Shown one piece after another: positions 1-11,549 of a DNA stretch of 64,000 nt (the stretch's first letter is position 1; each line of letters starts with the position of its first letter). Origin of the DNA: Diaporthe sp. PMI_573 (Eukaryota > Ascomycota > Sordariomycetes > Diaporthales > Diaporthaceae); NCBI GenBank assembly GCA_021399435.1, contig JAJTUP010000018.1:496001-560000 (forward strand). The letters are read 5' to 3'. A model generated the notes under the pieces. That model was given only the letters and a program-made list of their open reading frames with translations. It made no database searches and was not told the DNA's origin. The position numbers and the translations under genes are program-made.

Positions 1-50
1 GCTATTCTAAAGGAGATTTATCTATAGGAGGATTTATCTATTATAGGAAG
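1..50. repeat. 15-bp minisatellite fragment at window edge
   Basis: About three degenerate copies of a unit like ATAGGAGGATTTATC. This is the reverse-strand form of the CCTCC-type 15-bp repeat found at many places in the window. The array probably continues to the left of the window. Confidence 0.5.
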
Positions 51-497
51 TTGGCGGATGTATGCTGTGGCTGCGTGGCGGATACCCGCCCGAAGCTCGT
101 TACACTTTATTTACACTGATATCAGATTTCGAATCTTGCTACCTAGGTATTCCAAGCAGCACCATTTGGCTCGAAGGTTCCTTCCAACCAACCTTTGAAG
201 CATTGGTTTTTCTCTGCTTCATCAACATCACTATGGGTTGAAACCCATCATCGCCACCCTTTCGTTTCCCTTCAACTTACACCACAGCAATCTATTCGCT
301 TGCAACCTTCGGCAGACAACCTCGCAGGCTTCAACCACTTCGACTTGACCCTGCACAGGTGTCTTCCAGACACACAAGGGTCATTACAACTGTCAGCGCT
401 CCTTCTTTTTGTTGAGAAGAAGCTACTCAAAAAAAGCTCCATTCTCACCTCTTCCATTCTCACCTCCTCAAGTGGAAGTCACCAACCACCCACCACC

Positions 498-1554
498 ATG
501 CCTCCCAAGAGAAAGCGCGATGATGCCGACCTGGACGACGAGCGGCAGAAGTTCCGCAACCGAGGATACCTCCCGACTCGCGATTCAGGAATCGCGTCAG
601 ACTGCACCTTGATCACCGAGGGTGTGCGGATCCCGCTCCACAGAGTTGTGCTAATCTCCAGAAGTGGCTACTTCAAGGAGCTACTGACCAACAAAGACAA
701 GGTTTGTTGGGAAAGAATTTGAGATTTCCGCCAAGTTACGGTATGTGTTTGCTGACATGGTGCTTACAATAAAGTTGTCCAAGGACGACAGAGGAAAAAC
801 AGTCGCCACAATTGATTCTCACGATCTCAAGTCACTCCGCCTTGTAATTGAGTTTCTCTACGGCAAGTCGATGGTGGAGACCATGGAGTACCCATCTGAG
901 AACCAGCCCATCATCCAGGATTCTATCCTGCTCTACAACCTGGGCCACGACTTCGACATCCCCGAAATGGTGGCATACGCCACCAAGCACATGGGAATGT
1001 ATTTGAGCAAGAAACTCAAGGAAATCTGCCTCTACCCGATCTCCAGAGGTCTGAAGGCTGCCGGCAAGAAGGAGTTCATGGAGGATCTCAAAGCCGGCAT
1101 CAACGAGGCTGAGAATGCTCGGCCCGGAGAAACCGAGGCTGCCAAGAACAACCACCCTAGACTCATGCTCATCGACTTCATCGTGGTCGGAAGAGACGTC
1201 CTCCTGCGCGATGCAATCTTCCGTTTCGACATCGACGAGGACTTCCTTCCCGCTGCTTTTATCAAGGATGCCTTTCTGGCCCAGTTCGCCCCCGAGTACA
1301 AGACGACGTGGATGAAAGACCTGATGGTGCGGCCGGACAAGCTCGGGATGCCAGTGTCCAAGAAGCGCGGAAACTGCGCCGGGTGTGGCGAGGCTGTTGC
1401 CAAGGACCGAACGGTCGTGTTCAACCCCTGGTCTGGCCGGGGCCTCCCGCAGAGATATACCCAGTTCTGCTGTGAGGAGTGTGCCGAGGGAATGGACGAG
1501 GGCAATGGTGCTGGCGTCGTGTGGGACACTTTTGGTGACGTGACGGCGGAGTAG
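498..1554 (+). CDS. BTB/POZ domain protein with C-terminal Cys motif (BTB-1)
   Basis: Two exons, 498-701 and 775-1554, give 327 residues. The 73-bp intron starts GTTTGT, has a GCTGAC branch site and ends AAAG. The BTB fold spans roughly residues 25-115, with the usual order: a 'SDCTLI' strand, 'IPLHRVVL', 'YFKELL', then 'LRLVIEFLYGK'. BTB domains mediate dimerisation, often as adaptors for CUL3 ubiquitin ligases; the partner here is unknown. The C-terminal part holds CAGC (C269, C272) and later FCCEEC, a possible zinc site shared with BTB-6, BTB-7 and BTB-8. The start is the ATG directly after a CACC context, and the reading frame upstream of it looks non-coding. The intron sits at the first of the two positions conserved across this cluster. 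The second intron is absent. Confidence 0.85.
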
Positions 1555-2369
1555 CGGAAACGGGGTCTCACGGGCTTTTCACAGTGGCATCCAATGCAGA
1601 TAGTTTTGCGTTCAGTTAATACATGCGATGTTCTTCTGCTGATAATGCCTAAACTGACTGGCGGTATTCGAGGCCTTTCTTACAAGCTTGGGAGAGGGGG
1701 TAAAACTTGTTGCTAGATTCAAGCCTGTGCCGAAGGGGGCGCTGTAATAAGTTTCACTAAGCCGAGCAGTCTTCGGCGACGGTAAGGCTTTGACTACTAA
1801 AAAAGCTAGTAGCTTGCTGGTCGAGCTTGGATACTTAGCGCTTTTATAGCGAGTACACCGTTGCTGGTGGTGCAGTGCTTGTAATAAAAAAGTTCAGCTT
1901 GACGATCTAGTTCACATATGGACCGTAGTAAGTCACTGATACTATGTATGGCACCTGATTGTAAGTGGCGACTCTGCTCTTCTAGTTTCTGGATAAGGGG
2001 TTTTTGTGTTGTCTAAGCGGATTTAGCACTTTAGAGTGGACTGGGCTCGCTCGTGACCCGTGGATGGGAACAGGACACCGTCACCTGCCCTCCATGCTTC
2101 TTTGCTTCTTCTTTCTCTTCACCTGTCGCCCCCTCCCCTTCCCCACACAACCAGAGGCAGAAAAGGAGAATCGACCAGCCCGTTGACGCGGGGTTTTCTG
2201 TCATATCTTAATGGGAAGACCACACTGACTTAAACTTGGCCCTTTCTGTCGAAATATGATCAGACCGTGCCTCTGACCACGCTGAACACATGAATCAACA
2301 ACCAGACAATCTTTTTTTCATATTTCCACCGACTCTCTCCAATCCACAATCATACTTTTCAACGACACA
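1555..2369. other. Intergenic spacer, nothing recognised
   Basis: About 815 bases between two same-strand BTB genes. I see no supported gene. The last 250 bases are pyrimidine-rich and probably contain the promoter and 5' leader of the next gene. Confidence 0.5.
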
Positions 2370-3294
2370 ATGAACCTGCCCGACCCCAAGGGGCAGCCAC
2401 CTCCCATAAACCTGCCTGCCAGGCACTTCTCCTCGGCTGATAAGAAGCTGTTGAAGTCTGGGAAGTACGCGGATGCTAAGATAATTGCAAACGGCAAGAC
2501 GTACAATGTGCACAGGGGAATTCTCTGTACTCGCAACAAGTGGTTTCGCACAATATTTGAGAGTGGTTTCCGTGTAAGTGTTCCCCATCAATCCAATTTC
2601 CCCGGCCCAGGCTAACTTGTCGGATTTCCAGGAGGGCCAGAACAGCATTATCGAGATCTCTGGACCGGACAATGTTGATCGACTCCTTGAGTTCCTCTAC
2701 ACCGGTGAGGTGGACCTCAGCAATCTCAGCAATGAGACCAACATCATGGCGGTTGCCAATGAGCTCTCGGTGCTTGGCGACTTCTACCTAAGCGATAAGA
2801 TGAAGACTTACGCTGCTCTAGTCCTGGGCCAGTACCTTGGGCAGTACCTGAACGCAATTTGTGATGTTCCAGGCTATGCAGAGATCCCGTCCCAGTATTC
2901 TGTCAATGGGTCTCGGGCTTTTGATGCACAACTCCGACCCTGCTCGAGTCTGAAACTTCTCGGAAGTGACGGCATTATTCACCACCTCTGCGATGCCATT
3001 CGAGACGCCTACGCCACACCGTCCGGCATCCACCACGTGTACGTCGATTTCGTCTGCGCTGCGCGGATCCGCACCTTCGAGTGCCCGCTGATCCAAGCTC
3101 TGAAGGATGAGATCCCCGAGTTCTGCCACGACTTGCTGACGGCCATGATGACTGGCTTGCAATCTTCGGCGTTCGAGGGAAACAAGGCGTTCGAGAAGTT
3201 GAAGGACCCCCTCTTCAGAACTTTGGCTGTCGATAAGGTGAGCAGGTACCCGCTCGATGTAGACCCGATACATGACTTTGACCTTACGGTGTAG
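2370..3294 (+). CDS. BTB/POZ domain protein (BTB-2)
   Basis: Exons 2370-2573 and 2632-3294 give 288 residues. The 58-bp intron runs from GTAAGT to TTTCCAG with a GCTAAC branch site. The BTB domain covers about residues 25-105 ('YADAKIIANGKTYNVHRGIL', then the intron before 'EGQNSIIEIS', then 'LLEFLYTGEV'). Exon 1 is 204 bases, exactly as in BTB-1, and the intron lies at the same phase-0 position. No C-terminal Cys pair is present. The second conserved BTB intron is absent, so this copy and BTB-1 form a sub-type. The 3' end faces BTB-3 tail to tail across a minisatellite. The specific role is unknown; substrate adaptor or dimerisation protein is inferred from the fold alone. Confidence 0.85.
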
Positions 3295-3674
3295 CAGCTT
3301 TCCGACTCTATGGATTCTCTGCATCATCCGTCTCTCTCTGATGACGAAGATTTTTAGAATCATGAACGGTGCGTTGCGTCTTTGGAAAGGAGCTTAGCCA
3401 GAAGCGGCAGCTGCAGTCGACATCAGGCTCAGGGTTCCAGATTTTGAAAGGAAAACCTGCAAAAGGCAGAAAGGTCAGGCGGCAAGGCTGGAGGTGTGAG
3501 CTGCTCTTGGGCGGAAGGTTGCTACCAGACATGAGCAGGGCATTGTGCATGAGTCACTTGAGCAGTCCAGAAAAGAGTAGTCAGAGAAGAGAAAGACCCC
3601 GATCATTCATGGTTGTCCCCGTACCACTTGTGAAATCGAGATGGGTTTACTTCTCATGGATTGCACCAAGTCCC

Positions 3675-3897
3675 ACCCCCTTCCGGACAACCTTCCTTCT
3701 GGACAACTTCCGCTGGGCAGTCTCCCTCTAGGCAGTTTCCTCCCGGACAGCCTCCTTTGGGAGAACCTTCTTCTGTACGACCTCCCTCCGAACGACCTCT
3801 GAACAGCCTCCCTCCGAGCAACCTCCCTCCGAACAACCTCCCTCAGAACAACCTCCCTCCGAACAACCTCCCTCCAGACAATCTCCCTCTAGGTAAC
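3675..3897. repeat. 15-bp minisatellite (locus A)
   Basis: About 15 tandem copies of a degenerate 15-base unit, best conserved as CCTCCCTCCGAACAA in the right half. The array fills the spacer between the convergent genes BTB-2 and BTB-3. The unit length of five codons keeps frames open (repeats of NLPP), but this is a consequence of the period and not evidence of a gene. Confidence 0.9.
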
Positions 3898-3951
3898 CCG
3901 TCTCTGGGTATCCAGGGCACCGTGGCCACAGTAGACCAGTTGGGGACACAG

Positions 3952-4664
3952 CTATGGACTCTGCGGGCAGAAGAGCTGCAGAGCCTGGGTTGAACCATCA
4001 ACTTGGTCCTGGGCGTTGGTGCAGGGGGGGCTAGTGAGCTTTCCATCGGGCTGGAGGAACGACGACTGTGGGCCCTTGCTCAAGGTGGTCAAGACATGGC
4101 TGCCGAACAAGGGGGATGTGTTGTTCAGCTCCTCTAAGAACAGGGTACCGAGAAGTCGGCTCTGGGCAGCCCAGACGAAGTCGGCAAGGATGCGCTGGCA
4201 GGCATTGTCCGGCTGCTTGTACGCCTCAAGGACAGCCATGGCGAAATCCATTCGAAAGTATTTGCTTCTTATATTGGAGTTGGCCGTGTAACGAATCGAC
4301 AGCTCCACGCAGTCTTCCAGGGAAAGTAAGTCGATGGTTTCGATGCCTAAAGGACGAGTCAGTTTCATCGGATTGTAGACTGCAGTAGCGGGGCCGTCTA
4401 CTACGTACTGCCTGAATAGATAAACTCAAGAAGAAGGTCCGCCTGCTTCTCCGTCGTGTCGAACGGGAGTATCTTGGGGATCGATGTGTCCTCCTCAAAC
4501 TGTCCAAAGAGAACGTCTCGCATGTAACCCGATCTCAGGCACACGATGCTCCTGTGCACCTTCCACACTCGGTCGCCCGCGATGACCTGAGCATCGCTGT
4601 ACAGACCCTTGGCCAGAAGCTCCAAGTCATTAGAGCGGAAGCGGTCTTCAATCGGTCTCTGCAT
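3952..4664 (-). CDS. BTB/POZ domain protein (BTB-3)
   Basis: Exons 4664-4409 and 4346-3952 give 216 residues. The 62-bp intron runs GTACGT to TTTAG and splits a Ser codon in phase 1 just after 'FIYSG', the second intron position conserved in the cluster. The first BTB intron is missing here: 'YMRDVLFGQFEEDTS' reads through without a break. The BTB domain is about residues 10-90 and is followed by a helical region ending in 'ILADFVWAAQS', a motif also seen in BTB-4, -6, -7 and -9. The C-terminus is short and has no Cys module. The ATG at 4664 is the first one ahead of the domain. The 3' end lies about 55 bases from minisatellite locus A. Confidence 0.8.
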
Positions 4665-5324
4665 CTTTGACGGAGGATGTATCTTCAAAGGACCGGTGGA
4701 GATCGGTGGCTTATTTGATGGATAGCCGGGGGCAAGAGCTGGGATTTGAGTCACAGTACAAGGGTCAGAGTGAAATGACAAGCGTAGGCAGAAGTCCACG
4801 GATTCAAGTTGGGGGGTGTTTGCGCAAAGGGGCGGGCACCAGGGCAACTTGGGGCTAACATGTGAGGCTATGTAGGAAAGTGAATGGCAAGTCAAACGGG
4901 TGGTCATGGTATTGGTCTGTCTATCTGAGTGACTGCCACTGAATTCCGCGATGGGCCGTCCCATTTCAGTGCTGTTACGCCCTGCCCTTGCTCTGCCCCT
5001 GAGGCGAACATGTGTGCCTTGCCTGACAAATAAGACGTAGGACTTGCAAAAGCGACACTCATACTAACTAATGACCATCCTAGCCGATCCAGCCGTGATC
5101 ATCAAGCTCCAAATCGCTATTCCGTGATGATCAACCGCCACAAGTAGGCACTCAGGCCAATCCAAACCTAACTTCGGTGTGACTTAGTCAGAGAGGCCAC
5201 CACAACCTCAACTTCCAATGGAACTGCCAAATATGAAGGCTCTACCTGGAGCACGTGTAGTCCATCCTCAGGGTACGCAGATTGGGTCGTTGGCCGGAGC
5301 GCTTGGTGGGTTCAGTCGCCAGTC
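4665..5324. other. Intergenic spacer, nothing recognised
   Basis: Lies upstream of BTB-3 and downstream of BTB-4, both on the minus strand. It presumably holds the BTB-3 promoter and the BTB-4 terminator. I see no supported gene or repeat array. Confidence 0.45.
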
Positions 5325-6397
5325 CTACCACTTCTTGAACGTGCTGTTATCCTTGAAGGAACCTGAAACGGAGCCAGTCATCTGCGCAGTGAGCACCAAA
5401 TTTCCAAACTCGGGTATCTCCTTGGTCTTGATGAACGCCACAAATTCAGGATTCTTGAACAGATGGATGCGTGCTGCGAAGGCAAAATCTGCCAGTATGT
5501 CTTGGGCAGGTTTGACCGGCTGTTCGGTGTCATATGAGTTGCGAACAGCCTGACAGAAGTTCCTTGGAAAGCCTGCCTGCTTGTTGAATCGGTCCTTCTT
5601 CGTCTCATCGGTGGCGTTGGTGTCGCAAAGATGGTCGAGAAGCTCCCCCAGGTATGAGGTAAGCAGCTCCCTACCGTAGTCCTGCATGCTCTCCGATTCG
5701 AAGGAGCTTCCAAGTCGGAGAAGCTCGATGCTGATGTACATCACGTCGTGGCCGTCGGTTAGGTTCTTGTCGGCCATATCAATGCCTGTGGATTGTATTT
5801 AGCGAAGCTCAGTTCCAGGAGTTTGCCTGTCCACCTACCGCCGCTGTAGAAGAAGTAGAGAATCAGGTCGACCTGCCAAAGGGTTTCTTTGAGCCGGACA
5901 TGACCATGTGTCGCCTCCTTTGGCGAGATAAGCGTCAGTGAGGAAAAGGCAGCAGAATACAAGTTTGCTCACCGTCCAGCCACCGGAAAACGCCTTCTTG
6001 AACCAGGCAGAGCGACCTGCCAGGATGTTTCGGTGAACCTGAGACTGCTTAGTATACACGTATCCTGCCCAAGACCTTTTCTCACAAACCTTTCGAGTCG
6101 AGGCGAAGATGTTGCTGCAGACAATCTCCGCATCGGCGAACAGTCCCGATCGCAGGAGACTAGACCATGTTAGCAACACATCACGGCAAGACGCGAGGCT
6201 TGTGCTGACTCCAAATCCTGAGACACCCAGCGTTTGTCTACAGTCGACATTGTCTTGCTGGGAAAGCTCTTTGATCCATCGGCGTGGTCCATGTTGGCGG
6301 CAGCGTTGCTTGTGTCGTCCTGACGCGGCGGTTTGCCACGAACAGGAGCCTTCTGCTTGGTTCGGGTCATCGTGGATTTGGGACTGGGATCCACCAT
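5325..6397 (-). CDS. BTB/POZ domain protein (BTB-4)
   Basis: Five exons, 6397-6210, 6159-6090, 6038-5973, 5917-5839 and 5785-5325, give 287 residues. Introns are 50-55 bp with GT..AG ends, and frames join exactly at each junction. The N-terminal 60 residues are basic and low-complexity. The BTB core follows: 'LLRSGLFADAEIVC', 'VHRNILAGRSAWFKKAFSGG', 'LILYFFYSGG'. Two introns sit at the conserved BTB positions (phase 0 before 'EATHGH' and phase 1 in the Gly after 'YSG'); two more are private to this gene. A weak spot is the first intron, whose donor is GTCAGC; it was chosen because it restores 'DLDLLRSGLF'. An in-frame ATG nine codons later is an alternative start. There is no C-terminal Cys module. 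Confidence 0.75.
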
Positions 6398-6858
6398 TAT
6401 GAGACCTTTGTCGATCAGACTGAAGGCTCACCAACTGACTGGGAACCGATGCAGAGTGGAAGCCGTGAGGAACCACGACAGCCTCGGAGGCGTGGTGTTG
6501 GTTGTGTGGGAAAGTTGAGGTTGAGGTCTTGGAAAAAGCCCAGAAGTAAGTCCGTTTGTAGGTCTAGGCCTGCGACCATTTGGGTGAGTCAAGCTGTAGT
6601 CTGATACTTCAAGAGCTCTGGGCTTTGCAGCTCCACAGGTCATTGGCAGTCTCCAAGGGCCCAGTCAATCTCAGTTGCAGTTTTAGCTTGACAAGGTTGA
6701 ATTCAGTCGAAATGGCATTCTCAAGTGACTTCGGACCTGCATTCTACCCAGTACATAAATCGTAGCCCAGACCTTCCCCTGCGTCACCTTACTATGTTCT
6801 CAATGAGCTTCCGTATATGACTATGCTAATCCTGTGTTAAATCCCATCGAGACCTTCC
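6398..6858. other. Intergenic spacer, nothing recognised
   Basis: Lies between the BTB-4 start and the dioxygenase 3' end, both minus strand. No supported gene or repeat array seen. Confidence 0.4.
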
Positions 6859-7700
6859 TCAGTCCTTGGGGGCCGGAGCTGCCTCCGGATCATTCGCCAG
6901 CAGAGCCTCGACCTCGGCGCCCTTCCTGCGCCTCTCCTCGAGCGAGATCTCCCGTGTCGGCGACGTGGACCAGCCGAGGCCCAGCTCGGGGTACTGCAGG
7001 GGGATCTCGCCCTCAACCGGCAGACCGTCGAGGAATATGGGCCAGGGCGTGCCCATCCAGGCGTTCCGGGTCTCGTGGTCTCCGCGCTGATCTGAAGTCA
7101 GGGGGTGGACGAGGATGCTGGGTACGGCATCAGCAGATATTCGGGGACTTGGCGCTTTGGTGTAGGAGCCAGCCTTACCTGAGGTTGCCTCGATTCGCGG
7201 ATAGGTAGAAGAAGACATCGGAAAATGAAGAATCGGGCACCCAGACTGTGTGCGAAACTCCAATTAGCATCAACTCTCTTCAGGCCAGCCGACGTCTACT
7301 TACTCTCATAGGACCCAGCCGGATGAGGTCCAATTGGGTAGTGATTAACCCTGAAAAGTGGCACGGCAACAAAGGCCCCTGAAACCAGAAATATGTCATG
7401 TCAGCAAGCGAGGCTCAGTTTGTTGTAGATTGGCGCGTTCAAGGGCGGCTCTCAAGCGCGCCACTCACCATCGCGGCGCAGCCTCAAGACGGCATCACGA
7501 AGGGCGAGAGCCGCGGCGGTCTCGCTCTGCGACTGGATGAGAAAATATATATGGAAGTGCCACTCTCGGTTCCGGCTCTCGACGACCGTCTTGAGGTCGG
7601 TCTGGGGAGGCGGCGGGGCAGGGCGGGTCACCATGGTCATTGTCGCGGTGTTGAATGGTGCTCTCTTGGATGAGGAGGTTGTTGTTGTCAAAAAGGGCAT
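6859..7700 (-). CDS. DOPA 4,5-dioxygenase-like protein
   Basis: Exons 7700-7469, 7378-7304, 7245-7179 and 7117-6859 give 210 residues. Introns of 90, 58 and 61 bp have canonical ends, and each junction rebuilds a known family motif. The protein matches the DOPA 4,5-dioxygenase family: 'EWHFHIYF' with the H-x-H pair (H48, H50), 'ALRDAVLRLRRDG', 'NHYPIGPHPAGSYE', 'VHPLTSDQRGDHETRNAWMG' and 'IPLQYPELGLG'. Family members are small non-haem iron enzymes that open catechol rings. The fungal substrate is unknown. Expected length is about 150-220 residues, so this looks complete. The start at 7700 is the first ATG with reasonable downstream sequence; 'MTMVTRP' about 20 codons later is an alternative. 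It sits between BTB genes with no obvious functional link. Confidence 0.85.
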
Positions 7701-8415
7701 TTGGAGATGGACACCGACGATGCGGGCTTCGAGACGGGGGCCGAGCACGCCATTTGTGGGGCTCGCCGCTCGCTCGGCTTTGCCGATTCGGCCGGGAGCC
7801 CCATGAACTCAACTCCGTCGGCATCAGACCTGGAATACAATGTCAGCCCAGAGCGGGAGAAAGCAGAGGAGAGGGTCTGGAAGGATGAATTGGGAATCCG
7901 AACAAAAGCGACTGAAGATCTAGATGCTGCAAGCAAGGACACGGCTGTAGACGTCGATGCCTTGGTTGAGAAACAGCTCGACAGCGGTTTCGTTTGAGCA
8001 GTAATTAGTTTTGAAACGGACGGCAGCCTCATGGTTTTCTGCCATGATTTCCTGTCGAATTAACAGGCAGCACGATTGCCTAAAGCGCAGGCAAACGGTC
8101 GCTTGCCTCAGCTGGTCTTTGCAATTGAGTCCTGGATTTCGATTTTGCTTGGGCTGTGAATCTTCATCCAAGCACGCGGGCGCGCAGCTGCAAGCTCACT
8201 CACGCAGTCCTGAGCCTGACCCTACATCACTTTTCGATATTTTCAGGCAACTTGGGCCAGACCTTTCTCCAGACTGACTCTGCCTCTCGCAGCCTAGACC
8301 CATCCACACTCTCTCCCCCACTCTCCTTCTCTCTGTTTACCTCACCCACCCCTCTCCCTCACTCACTCTCCCTACGCCCTGTCCTACTGTTGCGTCCCAC
8401 CCTCATTGAGCCACC
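7701..8415. other. Divergent promoter region
   Basis: About 715 bases between the starts of the minus-strand dioxygenase and plus-strand BTB-6. The last 200 bases before BTB-6 are strongly CT-rich, a common feature of fungal core promoters and leaders. An open frame at 7701-7997 on the plus strand has no recognisable content. Confidence 0.5.
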
Positions 8416-9500
8416 ATGGCAGATGATACTAGTGGCACGGACGACTGCGAAGACGGCGACCTCGAGTATGTCAATCCCAAGCCCCCCTGGAGCCACAGAT
8501 CCCCCCCCCCAAAAGAGTCACATGGCAGCTGAAACTCCCTGATGTAGGCTTTTGCGGAGTGGCAACTTTGCCGACGTCGAAATCGTCTGCGGCGACCGCT
8601 CATGGAAATGCCACAGGGCGATCCTCGTGCCCCGTTCGGTCTGGTTTCGCAAAGCTCTCTCAGGTCCATTCCAGGTATGCGGATGCACACCCGATTCTTA
8701 TCTTACTCAGAGCTGACCATCACAACGTGCAGGAGGCTAGCAATAAACGGATCAGCCTGGACGAGGAAACCCCTGTCTGCGTCGAACTTGCTTTGAAGTT
8801 CATCTACGGCCGTGGTGAGCAGCACCTTCTCTACCAAACGGATTGCTTGAAGCTAAAATATTGGAAAATAGGCCTCAATGTGGAGTCTTCCGTCTCGGAG
8901 GACCATTTTGTGGAGCATTGTGTCTTGCTCTGGCACATTGCGGATTTCTTGTTGCTTGATTCGTTGAAGTCGGCAGTGCACCAAGCAGTCTTCAAATACT
9001 GCGACAAGAAGATGAAGCACCTCCGCACATGGAAATCCGAAAAAAAGTGGCGGCACGACGAGGACAAGTACAGGCTGTCCCCGTGGGCCCTCGACATTGT
9101 GCTTGGAATCCAGCACGCGTACAAGTGGGACGTGAAGGACCTAAAGGCTATGCTCATGGAATTCATCTGGGTTGGAAGGGGTTGGACCTTGGGCAACCGC
9201 CGCCTCGTTTCGGCCTTGCGCAATCACCTCAAGGACACACCGGCCATAATGGACGATCTACTAAGCCAGTACGCTTCTGGTCCGTGGATCAAAACCGCCG
9301 TTTGGGCTCCTGACCGCAGTGGCAGTAGTGGAAAGCTGGACAAATGTGGACTGTGCGCCAGGACAATATCTTGGGGGGGATCCCCGGAGGCAGTGGGACA
9401 GGTTTATGACCCCTTTACGATTGATTACCGCAATTTCGAGATTAGGAATGGATGGTGCCGGGACTGCTCGGAAGGTGACATCATCCCATGGCGAGTTTAG
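8416..9500 (+). CDS. BTB/POZ domain protein with C-terminal Cys motif (BTB-6)
   Basis: Exons 8416-8465, 8548-8674, 8733-8814 and 8872-9500 give 295 residues. Domain order: a short acidic N-terminus, BTB core ('LLRSGNFADVEIVCGDRSWK', 'CHRAILVPRSVWFRKALSG', 'LALKFIYGRG'), a helical middle with 'LKAMLMEFIWVGR', and a C-terminal 'CGLCAR...WCRDC' module ending 'IIPWRV'. Exon 3 is 82 bases, the same as the matching exon in BTB-7, -8 and -9. The third intron (8815-8871, 57 bp) is a multiple of three with no stop, so retaining it would add 19 residues inside the domain. The start follows a perfect CCACC context. The CxxC pairs suggest metal binding; this is inference. Confidence 0.85.
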
Positions 9501-9904
9501 GGGGCAGCGACGACAGAGTCTTCTAGGATTCAGGTATTGCTGCCGTTTCAGTCGCGGAGAATCAGTGGAACGGTGCTACACGGAGAAGACCGTGATTACC
9601 ACAGGGTTACAGGCTCAAGAGAGATTGAATTGGCGCCTGACTTAGAATCCTGGAGTAGTCTTCTCCTGGCCCTGTCCATACAGCAGGTTACACGAGGGTG
9701 ACAACGCCACAAATCAATATCTGCTGGAAGACAAGTTCCCAGGATGCGTCATGGGTAATTGTGCTGATATCATTCGTTTGTGAGTAGTCCCTCAACTGTA
9801 CACATCCTCACTGCAATCTTGAGGACAAGGTTTCTCAGATGACGCAACACGGCGACAGAATCTAGTGTATGTAGTAGACGAAATAAGAAGTACCCAATAC
9901 CCAA

Positions 9905-10128
9905 CCACCTATGAGATTAACCTCTTGGTGGAACACCTTGTAAGGAACAACCCCATATAGAACAATATCTCTTAGGATAACTTCCTCTCTAACAACATCC
10001 TCCAGGATAACCTGCTCTAGAATAACCGCCTCTGTGACAACCTCCTCTAGGATAACCTCTTCTAGGAAAACCTACTCTGGGATAACCTCCTCGAGAATAG
10101 CCTTCCATAGCATGATCTCTTCCAGGAT
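9905..10128. repeat. 15-bp minisatellite (locus B)
   Basis: About 14 degenerate copies of a 15-base unit near GGATAACCTCCTCTA, on the plus strand, in the gene-free stretch downstream of BTB-6. Same family as loci A, D, E, G, H, I and J. Confidence 0.85.
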
Positions 10129-11549
10129 ATTTACCCCATGAGACAGACTGTCGATCGATTTCTCCCGTGCCGGAAGGGCAACCGCTCGGATGGAAGGTCC
10201 CAAACAGGTTACAGGGTGTCGGCTACAATGTTTTGTGAAGCACAAAACAAGGCTGGGGTACTGCAACAATGTATGTGATGTAATACGTGACAGGTGCATC
10301 GATGCGGAGCAATTTGGGCAGCGCATTCACCACAACCACATGCTTGCGCATCGAGTGATTTCCATTCATTGGTGTAGTAGTCAAAACCAGCCGATTTATG
10401 CATTATATCTGCAATTACAATGATAAAAACAAGTCCAATGTCATACCATGCAGTCGAGCCTCTGTCATTGGAATTTTGTTTTTTGTTCGGACTCAGATGA
10501 GTCGATCATCAGCATACTAAGGAGCTCGAGAAAGTACGTATGGAATTTGCCAGAGATGTTTAGTATATTGAAAAGGTCAAACCCGAGCGTGGTGCTCTGA
10601 TTCATATGGAAGGCCTCCAACCGCCAATAGCAAATGAGTCCATGAAGCAACACCTTAGCAGAGGCGTCACACATCAAACAGTTTGTGTTGAGGAACCAGA
10701 GTGACATACTCATCTTCAAATAACCCATGAGGCACTATTTAAACCGCCCTGACTTTCGACAGGCAGTAAACAACAGGCAGTAAACATGATCTCCCCGCAC
10801 ATCCGGACTGGAAATTGAACAGTATCAATTCTCTTGTCTCTCAGATGGCCTTGCGTGAGTGTGCTCGCGCGAGCGGAGAGTGCCTTTCCGCAGCGACATA
10901 TGAAATCAGAGCTCAACGATACCACTGGACCACAGACAGACGTGTGGCAACATGTCGACAGACCTGGTGCACCCTCTTATAATAGACTGTGCCTTCTTTT
11001 GGTGATGGGTATTTGGTCAAGGTCACTTCGCATGAGCCAAGTTAGAAAACCCCGTGCACTTCACATCCTGAACGGGGAGTAATGCCCGCCGGAAAGCCCA
11101 GAATGTGAAGCTTAGGGGCTCCGGGAAAAGGTCAATGTAATCAGTCACCGAGTGGGTTAATCATCTCAGGGACTTCGTTATCCTGTCTATCAGGCAACAG
11201 CTTCCGGGTGAATGCCAGTGCTGGCTCGGAGAGACTGCCGGCCTCGCCTGTCGATCGGGCTGGCAGAGCGTCTAAGGATGGGGCCGGCAGTCCTCCTCCA
11301 TTAACCGCCTCCAAAGTGAACATCTCAGACTTGATCACTGTCCTCCTGGCCTTGAGGCTACTTGCCCCTGAGATATAAAATGCCTGCTGGAATCCAAACA
11401 ACTACCACATCATCCCCATCTTCCTGCCACTCAACCACAAGACTCGACTCGATCCTCAACAAGTCGCACCTGGTCAACACACGGCTCTTGCCATCAAGCA
11501 GTGATCTATATCCCCTTCGACTCTTATAGAACGTCTTCCATCATACAAA
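10129..11549. other. Gene-free spacer, nothing recognised
   Basis: Short open frames are present on both strands (for example 10465-10728 and 11141-11401 minus), but none has recognisable content, a good start context or matching introns. The final 100 bases are probably the old BTB-7 promoter. Confidence 0.4.

Noticed and set aside
3661..3993. Open frame of NLPP repeats
   Set aside because: It is produced by the 15-base period of the minisatellite, which keeps any frame open. It has no independent evidence of translation.
7701..7997. Plus-strand 98-codon open frame (starts MEMDTDDAG) in the dioxygenase/BTB-6 promoter
   Set aside because: No recognised content, begins one base from the dioxygenase start codon on the other strand, and has no supporting start context. 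More likely leader and promoter DNA.
9905..10128. CRISPR-like array
   Set aside because: The 15-base units are directly adjacent with no unique spacers, and the genome is fungal. These are minisatellites.
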